A DNA stretch of 64,000 bases. Source: Enchytraeus crypticus (taxonomy: Eukaryota > Annelida > Clitellata > Enchytraeida > Enchytraeidae). A model generated the notes under the pieces. It was not told the origin of the DNA. It ran no database searches and worked only from the letters and a program-made list of their open reading frames with translations. The stretch lies in contig CAJHZI010000705.1 of NCBI GenBank assembly GCA_905160935.1, positions 322,501 through 386,500 of the forward strand, read 5' to 3'. Made by a program: the position numbers and the translations under genes. This document shows, piece after piece, positions 22,501 through 33,500 of this stretch; the stretch's first letter is position 1; the number at the start of each line of letters is the position of its first letter.

Positions 22501-24508
22501 ATAGGTCATAGGTCTGACTCGAGTTTAAACAGGAAATTATCAGGAAAGCAGGCTACCAAATGTATGACATTCTACTTTTTGCGCAGATTTATTAAAATCC
22601 AATTTTCAAGCTTCCTAGACACTTGATTGATTGATTGATCAATTGACGGAATTAACGCACCTTTACTGTCAGCTTCAGTGTGTGGCTGACCGTCAGGCGA
22701 CATTCTTACTGCAACTGGCTGAATGATTCTAGATTCCTACAGAGAAACGTAAAGTCAATGTTAAAATGAGTTCCAATTATACAGTAAATCAAGTTCAGAA
22801 GCCAATAAAATCAGAGCTCTAGACTAGAGTCCAGTACACAGCAATATATTCATGTATCTCTCGCTCGTCCTATCAGAACTACAACAAGTACACAGCATAG
22901 AGACAAGTAGAGAACTACTACACAAAGTACATAGCATAGCGACAAGTAGAGAAATACTACACAAAGTACATAGCATAGAGACAAGTACAGAAATACTACA
23001 AAAAGTACATAGCATAGAGACAAGTAGAGAAGTAGTACAACAAGTACATTGCATACAGACATGGATTAATACAAATTTCCCTTCATTAAAAATTATTCCT
23101 CTACATCATATAACTGCGAAAAATTAAACTAATTAGAAGTAATCTAGCCAATAGATTCGGTATCAGATGACGAATTAGTTTTAATAGTTAAAATTTTACA
23201 AAGCGTTTACCGTCTACTTGATGGTAAAAGCTTAAAAAGTTTAATAAAGTTTAATCTAATCTCTAATACTATGAATGCGATAGAAGATATTAGGGAAAAG
23301 TTCACATTTTACATCTGCCTCCTTGTGACTACGATACCAGAAACAGCCGCGGCCACGACTCGAACCTGTGACCCCCTGATTAACAGACAAGTTTGCAGCC
23401 AACCAGGTCATCAGTCAACCAAGACTAGATATTATATCACTTCAGAAAATATTCTTTAAATTCCTTCCTTAAAAAATGCAATATTAATTACAAACCGTAC
23501 TGCGTCAATTAATCTCTCTTAGCAAGACTTATGTTTGAAATTTGATAGTAGAATTTAAATTTTAGCTAAATGTGGAGAGATATAAATGTAAATACAGAGT
23601 CAATGTGGAGAGATATAAATGTACATACAGAGTCAATGTGGAGAGATATAAATGTACATACAGAGTCAATGTGGAGAGATATAAATGTACATACAGAGTC
23701 AATGTGGAGAGATATAAATGTACATATGTAGTCAATGTGGAGAGATATAAATGTATATACGGAGTCAGCGATGACAGGTCTGAACTCAAAGTTGACTGGA
23801 GTGGGCTTGTTGCTCATGGAAGACACGGAACTGGAGGTGGGACTCGAAGGATGGGGGAATGTGGACGTCCACTGCTGAGCAACAACAACAACAACATTCC
23901 GAGATATCAGCAACAACAACAACAAAGTGATTTCAAAAAATCAGCTCGATCAACGACAAGTTCAATTGCATTAATATGCTCTAACTGTTGCGATACAATG
24001 TTACCTAAATGACGACCCTGATATCAACCTTGTAAGAGGAAACGGACGATAAACCTTTATTATTATCAAACAGAATACACTATATTATACACCATACAAA
24101 TAGCTTAGCATGAAAAAATTTAACATCTACCCTCAGATCCATAAAAAAGTGGAATATTTAGTTTAGTAATATTGTAGAGACAATATAGCCGAGAGACAAT
24201 ATATCAACAGAGAAGAGAGGAGGTTTTATATGCCATGGACCTACCAGTAGGCAGTGCACTAAGAGAGATGATCGAGGCACAAAAAGGTCAAGTTAGAACT
24301 TTTGTTGAATTAAAGGCACCACTGCACAGGTTAATAAACTGAATACGTGAGAGGGCGACAGAAAACAGAGAGTAAGAACACCAAATATCAATAGAAACAG
24401 ACGTCAAGAGAGTAGACAGTGGGAGGAAGAGTAGAGAAATAGAGAGAGAGAGATAGAAATAGAGAGAGGAAGACAGAGAGACAGTGTGAGAGAGAGAGAG
24501 AGAGAGGA

Positions 24509-24566
<58 letters not shown>

Positions 24567-27500
24567 GAAGACATACCTGACTAGATATGGAGGAGGTAGG
24601 GGAAGAACGCTTTAACGTAGCACTTGATATCTCTGATGAGTACTGTTCATCTGCAGGCAGACAATTCATCAGAAATAATTAAAACTAAAATATACAGAAA
24701 CTTTCTAGTATTGCGTGTAGCCACTAAAAATAGGTCAGTTGCAAACTGCAGCATCGAAGCTCCGTGCGAGGTGATTAAGCATGAAGAGAGGAAACCATAT
24801 ATAAGGTGTGGATAAGGCATAGACTTGGTGAAGGGATTAACTTGTTGATCTAAGGAGTGCTCCTATGGAGCGAGAAAGCAGACTTTGAGTATGATGTACC
24901 TTGAACCTGCCACTTGGCAGTGCACTGAAGAGAGGAAACCAACGGGAAGCGACCTCAAAAACCATATTTTTTTAAAGAAAAGGTTACATGGAGGCGTAGA
25001 TAAGGCATACACTTTGAAAACTATTACTTAGTTGATTGAGGGAGTAAGAAAGTAGACCGAAAAGGAAAATATGTACCATGGAACTGCAATTTAGGAGAAC
25101 ACAAGAGAGAAAATTTACAGAAACTGAGGAAGTACTGGAAGCTAAACATAAAATATTGCTTTCTATAAAGATAAAACAAAGTTTAATATCAGTTTCCTGC
25201 TAATAGCATGCCAGTGACAGGGAGAGCACTGGATTTGAAACCTACTGATCCGCTGTTGAACAAATTGCCAACAAGCCATCGATTTCGTCTGATTGAATAC
25301 AACTCAACGACACTAATATATCTATATCATCATCGTCATCATCATCATCTTCTTCTCTTGAATTTCAGTTCAACTAGAGTCAGTCTTAGTAAATTAATAT
25401 AATACTATATACATAATATATATTAAAACATAATTATACAGAATTACACATATAATATATATAATATATGTGACCACCTACAGTCACTGTTAGTCTTAGC
25501 TAAACACTAGGCACATAGAGATTCATATTATTAGGTTGTGAACCAAGACAATATTCTTACGTGATGAAAAGAAGTTAAACTATTATCATGCCATCTGCAT
25601 GAGAACAAATATTTTATACTCACCTAGTAATGAAGATAATAACAACTATAAAATGTACTTGACTATGAATATCACGCAAAAAAACAAAGAAATTAAATTT
25701 TACCGAGACACTGAGAAGAATATGGAATAAGAACAGGAGGGAGTGTATCAGGCAGCTCTATGTCGTTCCTACGTAATACTACGAGGTGCATCGCAGTGCA
25801 GAATTCTTCAAGCGACAAAGCGCCATCTCGGTTGATGTCTGAAAGCTGCCTGCAATAACATATGATAACACAGACTTAAATGTTATACAAAATATAGCCA
25901 AGGAATTCTATAATATTAACCTACAATATTAACCTACAGTCTACGACTCGAGGCCGTATAGCTTTGCAAAACTTTCCAAATAATAAGACAATGTACGCAA
26001 CAATGCATATAACAGCTAAAAACTGATGGAAAGGTTAAGAAAGAGAAAATCAAAGGTAAGTAGGATTGGAATCTGACGAACAATAGGTTTGTTAGAACGA
26101 TTCCATGGAGCATCAGTTAACTTCTAAGAAATGGTAACAACATGAACACAGTGCAACAGTGTTAAATACAAGTCTTATCCTCCTAGGCTTCATGAAGAAG
26201 AATATTAGAGATTGGACTAAAGGCATCACAGGCTAGTTGCAAAGCATTGGTACAGGAGTAAGGAACATAACACTAAAAGCACCCAGGCGAAGCTGAGTGG
26301 TCGAGCCAACAGACAGGTAGGTAAAACCAAAAAGTTTGCAGAAAACAAAGGTGATAAATATGCATGTATGAACTACTACTGCAGCAAAGCAGCACACACA
26401 CCTAGTATCAAATTTCTAATTTAAAAGTATTAACAAAGTCGCTAACAAGTTACATGCGATTATATGAAGCTAAATATACTATATATTTAGTTAAATTAAA
26501 TGTATCTTATTTATATATATATATTGTAAAACATTTATATTTAAATCCATTAAATGCAATCAATACTAATTTTGTCCATAAATAATTTTATTATTAGATT
26601 TGAGGCTAAATACACCAGTATACATAGGCACTGCAAAATGCTCATAAAAAGTATAAAATAGATCGATATCCAGATCGATATCTTGCACAGGTCAATAGCA
26701 ACTGATAAGTTACAAATAGCTATTTTATAATCTCTCTTTTGTATTCTTCCTAAGTGTAAGCCCAAGGTACATATTCAGACTCGCAATTTTCCATATTCAA
26801 ACTACGTAATAGCACTTGACTGACTAACAAGTTGGTCCCATTACAAAGGCTAAGAGTTTACCAAAACCGAAATGTACCCATTAACTTGAGGTGAGGAAAG
26901 AAAGAGAAGTACCCATTTCCTTTCTCAATTTTCCGCTTAGTCACTTCTTATGACACGAGAATTTTACAGGTATTTTACAGGTTTTATTGTGCAGTGAACA
27001 GGACACAACATTGGAAATTTTATAATGCACTGTAAACCCTCAAAGAATCATAAGTGCAATTGTGTACCTACCAGATCTTAGACAGTTCCTGAACAGGTAA
27101 TTTTGATTTCTCAAAAAATTCCTTAGCAACAGCACCTACAATACATAAAAAACAGTTATTGTCAGCTACTATTGTTGACTGCAGAGTAGCAATCCACTAC
27201 AGCTAAATGTAGTAGAGCTAAATTTAAAGAGTGCTTCCATAAACAAGTGTACTGTGAGAGATACAATGAGGATTCGAACATGTGACCACTTGATTATCAG
27301 GCAAGCATGCTAATAACTGAGACAGCACCAAGTTAAAATTTACATCAGGTGATACTTTCTAGAGGTAAAATTAACATTAAGAAAATTTTAAATTAAAAAG
27401 ACAATCGTTGTCAAGACTCTAATTAATTATCTTACCATTACGTACCACACCATGCAGATCTAAGAGACTAACATGCAAGGCTAATATACATAACACGAGA

Positions 27501-30500
27501 GATTTAAAGACCAATCAAATAGAAGCAATTCAACATGTACTTTTGATTGAATTATTTTTATTAGAACTTGAAGCTTTTATACAAGGAAAAAAGGCAATGA
27601 ACACTAACAATGAACACTTCAGCAATGAACACTTACTTCAATGAAATAAACACTTACAGCAATGAACACTTACTTCACTCAAAGTTGAAGAAATGAGAAA
27701 ACCATGTCAGCGACGAGAAAGAAATTGTATTAACCTTATATAACGCCTCTCAGATCTTCCTGCATGGTTAACTGATTGAATAGAGACGTAATGTTAATCT
27801 GATATAACACCTCTCAGATCTACCTGCATGGTTAACTGATTGAATAGAGACGTAATGTTAACCTGATATAACACCTCTCAGATCTACATGCATGGTTAAC
27901 TGATTGAATAGAGACGTAATGTTAACCTGATATAACACCTCTCAGATCTACCTGCATGGTTAACTGATTGAATAGAGACGTAATGTTAACCTGATATAAC
28001 ACCTCTCAGATCTACATGCATGGTTAACTGATTGAATAGAGACGTAATGTTAACCTGATATAACACCTCTCAGATCTACCTGCATGGTTAACTGATTGAA
28101 TAGAGACGTAATGTTAACCTGATATAACACCTCTCAGATCTACCTGCATGGTTAACTGATTGAATAGAGACGTAATGTTAACCTGATATAACACCTCTCA
28201 GATCTACCTGCATGTTTAACTGATTGAATACAGACGTAATGTTAACCTGATATAATCTTCATGCATGCTAACTAACGTTAACCTGATATAACGCCTCTCA
28301 GATCTTCCTGCATGGTTAACTGATTGAAGAGAGACATAATGTTAACATATGTTATGTTATGTTGACCCTATATTACGTCCTACCGACTTTGCCACTGGCT
28401 CCAGCAAGTGACGAAGTCGGTAAGACACTCGACCGCGGATCAGTATGTGCGGGGTTCAAATCCTGGGCTCGCACGTCACTGAGATCACTTTCAAGTGAGG
28501 AAACTAACGTTAACTTTAGCTTTATCAGCTTTAACTTGATATAGCATCTCTCAGATCATACAGAACTAATGCTAACCTGATATAACGCCTCTCAGATCAT
28601 ACAGAACTAGTGTTAACCTGATATAACGCCTCTCAGATCATACAGAACTAGTGTTAACCTGATATAACGCCTCTCAGATCATACAGAACTAGTGTTAACC
28701 TGATATAACGCCTCTCAGATCCTCCTGCATGGTTCTGAACTGATTGACGTAGTAGTCTCTCTGCTCGTCAGTGATGGCCCACATATCGTCTATTGTCCCA
28801 TCAGAGCTGATGGACAGCGTGTCAGTTTTACCGCTGTCCATGAACTGAGCCCACTCCTTGCGCTGATCCATCGACATGGAGCCTGACTGACCCGCTCCAG
28901 TCCCACCTACCAATCAATCAATTAAGCAATCTATCAATCAATCAATCAATCAATTAAGCAATCGATCAATCAATGCCATTGGCTAGAGCCAGTGGTGATG
29001 ACGGTAAGATAACCCTTTCAAGAGACGAAACTGACGATAACGTCAGTTTCATCTCTTGAAAGGAGCATCAGTGAAGGGCGAGCCAAGCATTTTAACCCCA
29101 CATATACTAATCTGCAGTCGGATACCTCACCATCATACAACTGGCTACAGCCTGAGCCACATGCACAATTGATAACAACCCATTCCCAATATTCCATATT
29201 GGCTATCTTCTATGACACTCTTAATAAAATTATTTTGTGACACAGACGACGGTGTTAGATAAAAGCTGGTAAAGCCAATATTAACGTTAATTTCCTCACT
29301 CAAAAGCGATGTCAGTGACAGCCGAGCCCAGGAATTGAACCTGTACACACTGATCCGCGGTCAAATATCTTACCGACATCGCCCCTGGTTACAGACAGAA
29401 TATGAAATATCAGATAGAATACTAATAACATATACTTACGCTCACTTTCGTCCTCAAATGAAGCCCAGCCTTTCTCAGCATGCTGTTCAGCGCTACCAGC
29501 TTCCACGACTGAAAAACCTTCACTACGAACTGCCTGCAGCTTCTGCTGAACCAGCTGCTTCTGCTGCTGCAGCTGCTGCTGATGTAGCTGCTGCTGTATT
29601 TGTTGCTGTTGTATTTGCTGCTGTTGCATTTGTTGTTGTTGTTGCATTTGTTGCTGTTGCTGGAGCTGTAACTGTTGCTGCTGTTGCACGATTAATTGTT
29701 GCTGATGCAATGCGTGCACCTGAGACGGATTGGTTGTTATAGCAGCTGTTGTCATAACAACGGGAAGAGGATGCACCACAGTGGTTGCCGCAGGAGCAGA
29801 CTGCTTCCTAGCAACATTCTCGAGGAGTGTGGGACGGGGAGCAGGGGGTGAGGTGGGAGACACCAGTGCAGCATCCTACAATGTTTCAACTAAATTATTG
29901 ATAGGAGTTCAATAAAAAGAAAGTCTTTAAAATAGTATATTATAAAGATAAAAAGCTAGAAGCTTAGGTTAACGTCAGTTTCCTCACTCGAAAGCTATGT
30001 CAATGACGGGAAAGCCCAGGATTTGAACCTCGCACATAATGATCCATGGTCGAGTATCTTACTGACTAAGCCACTGGCTCCAGCCATTAATAAATTAATA
30101 ATCCAACCTATTAATAAATTTCACTATTTCAATTTTCGGCAGCATGTTTAGAAGAAAGCCTATTGCATTTGTGGTAGTATTAAAAAAAATTATGTAAGCA
30201 GAAGCTCAAAGTAAATTTCCAAACCTTTTGAGGACCAGTTGAATCTCATTTATATGACAATTTCAGATTCACTTTAATAAGCTAACTTCGTTAATAGCAA
30301 AAAGAGATATTGAGACAGCGAGCTTAAGGCCATATGCAATATAATATAATAGATATACACCTTCCAATTTCATATTAGTGTTATTACAGGCTAAAGATAA
30401 ATGTTGCACTTTACACTACAATAATATACACTACATTGAACAGTATCTGCTTTACCCAAATAAAGAACAAAAACAAACCACTCATATACACACAGACTGT

Positions 30501-33500
30501 CATGCATTAAACAAAGCTATATCTGATGATGAAGCAGAGACTACGATTAAGAACAACACCTGTAGTCACACCGATTGTCATACAATCTATACCTGATGAT
30601 GAAGCAAAGGCGCTGTTGTAGCAATTGACAAAGATCTGGGAGCGACTGGGTAAGCAAAACGATTTGAAGTCTGAGCAGGCTGTACACCAGTCACAGTTCT
30701 ACACATATATCATACAAATATACATATACACAGAGACACACAAACACACATACATACATACACACAGAGACACAAACATAAAAAAATACATACACACACA
30801 GATACACATACATGCACACAAACACACACAAATAGACAGATAGACATAGAAACTGGCTGGAGCCAGTGGCGATGTCGGTAAGATATTCGACAGCGGATCA
30901 GTATGTGTGGATTTAAAATCCTGGGCTCACTTGTCACTGACATCGCTTTCAAGTGAGGAAAATGACGTTAACATTAGCTTTTATAAATACACACATAAAT
31001 GCACACATACATACACACAGAGACACACATACATGCACTTTGTTAAGTTCAAAAAGGTGGCTCAAATTCACACACTGACAAGTAAACACTGTAGAAAAAT
31101 TATTTTGGCAGCATTTAGACACATAACTTAAAAAATTAGCATGTTTAATCTTACCAATGTAAAGTAATATAAGTAGATGTTCCCAAACAATAATACCTAA
31201 AAGCATGAAAATTGTCTTTCCACCATCGTGATCTTCATGGCCATAAAATTATTCTAGCTTATAAATTCATTTTATAGTTGAAAAAAGCAGGTAAAGCTAA
31301 TATTAACGTCAGTTTTCTCAGGCAAAAAGGATGTCATTGACGGACGAGCCCAGTACTTGAACCCACAATACCTCAATATGTCATCGGCACTGACTCCAGT
31401 CAGTGGCGATGGCGTATTGAAAATTATATACATGTATCATTTGAAAAGGTTAATGATACATTGGGCTAATGATAAAGGTAATGATATATTGATTAATCAT
31501 ACATGTATCATTTAAGTGCAACAGAAATAGTACTATCCTCGAATTGTACCAACATAAAATGGAATAGGTAAGACAAGAGGTACTGAGTCATGACAGACGA
31601 CTAAGCAGAGGCTGAGATTATTAATACACATCATGTTCAAGTTCAAAAACTTTACCAAGATTTGGATGAGGCACCATCTTAGAATCAAAACGGAGTACTA
31701 TAACAGTCTGATAGGATGTTTTTTTAGTTAGCAAATGAGAATCTGCATATAATCACACTCATATTTACATCTAACTGGCTATATAGTAAAACACAGCAAC
31801 GGAACTAAATTGGATAGCATTCTTACTATCCAACATGATAGCGACATACGATACGATAGCGAAATACAAATGCGAATATTTTCTGTCAAGTCTGTCCAAT
31901 TAGTCTCTTCTCAATTTTATAATATATTCGTTTATTTGTGTTTAATGTGACAACCATAGACAGTTACAGTACAGAAATTCCAACAGAAACAGCATAACAA
32001 AATGCAGATATAGCATAAAATGTAAATTTTAGTAGACTAGAAAGAGAACTGAGCTACCTATCGTAGTAGACGTACTGCTGATGCTCAGTAGCACCAATGT
32101 GAGGAGGCTGCCCCACTTCCATCAGCTGCTGCTGCTGCTGTAGATGTTGTTGTTGTAAATGATGCTGCTGCAGCTGAGCAGGCAGGGTAACGGGGTGCTG
32201 ACTGATGGGAGCCACAAAAGGGTGGGTGTGAGGCGGCAGCTGACCACCCACCACTCCTCCTCTCCACACCTCTGTCAACATTCAAACTACGTTATGAATT
32301 TATGAACACTCGCTGGAGCCAGTGGCAAAGTCGGTAAGATACTCGACCGCCGATCAGTATGTGCGGGGTTCAAATCCTGGGCTCTCCTGTCACTGACATC
32401 ACTTTCGAGTGAAGAAACTGACGTTAACCTTAGCTTTTAGATATACAAAAAGTGCCGATAAATATTTATGGAAGTAGCGAGAATAAATAAATCAATCAAT
32501 AAGAATTTAATGTCTAGCTCCTTGCCATAAGGCAATGTCAGGGACGACTCTTGCAGAATAGACACAAACAGTTGACAAAGACCACAAAGACTCTAGAGAG
32601 ATGTATTAATTCCTATGTTAACTGTACATAGTTCTCTCTCGCTCTTTCACACAAAATCTGTGGTTAAGCTCCATCATGTGCACTCTACAGATCAATGCCT
32701 ATAATCAATCAATCAATCTCTTCACAAAAAGCTAAATCTAATCCACATTTTACTATAGCCTATAGCTTAAGAAATATATGGCTTTGGAGGTGGCTTCCCT
32801 TTGGCTTCTTCATTTATTGCTCAGTCGAATCTAATGACAATGCGTTTTACCGTTTGTCTATTCTTCAGTTGCCCGGACACTCGGTAACTACTATATATAT
32901 TAATAATAATTGTTGTATTACTAATGCCGATATTTACTAAGCTTGTCTTAAACTGCAGATAACCTATAACTCGGATGATAGTAAAATTACGGATCACAAA
33001 TATTGGAATTCACCAGTAATGTCATGAGGCTATTAACTACTAGGTTACCCTTCGAAATTATATTTCAGCCAATGACAGTGCTGTCTATCAGGATGATCAA
33101 CCAGTCAGCTTACTCCGTAAACAAAACTGGAATATTACTTTTAATCAAGGTATTAACCTCAGTGTAAACCTCCAACAAAAGGAGGCGCAGCTACGCCTTA
33201 CTTTAAACTACGATTTTAGCTTTTGGAATATCAAATTGCGAATAATCAGTAGTTAAACCACTGCTGAGTTTTAAACTGAGGTTTATCTCGCTAGTGAATA
33301 CCGCCAAAAGAATTTCAAAGCTTTAGTTGAACAAGCTTGTCAGAGTATCAGTTTATAAAGTTATATTCTCCTACCTTGAATCGGTTGCTGCGGTGGAACA
33401 GAAAACCTCGGCAGTGGTAGCTCTCTCCCTGCATACAATACAGCAATTAAATTAACTGAACAGGCTATTAGTCAATCAAGAAATCACCAAAAAAAAATAT

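Noticed and set aside
27735..28348. CRISPR-like direct repeat array
   Set aside because: Units are contiguous copies of an exon end with no unique spacers, in a eukaryotic intron.
29335..29742. Ala/Val-rich plus-strand ORF of 135 codons
   Set aside because: Antisense shadow of the REPS Gln-rich exon.
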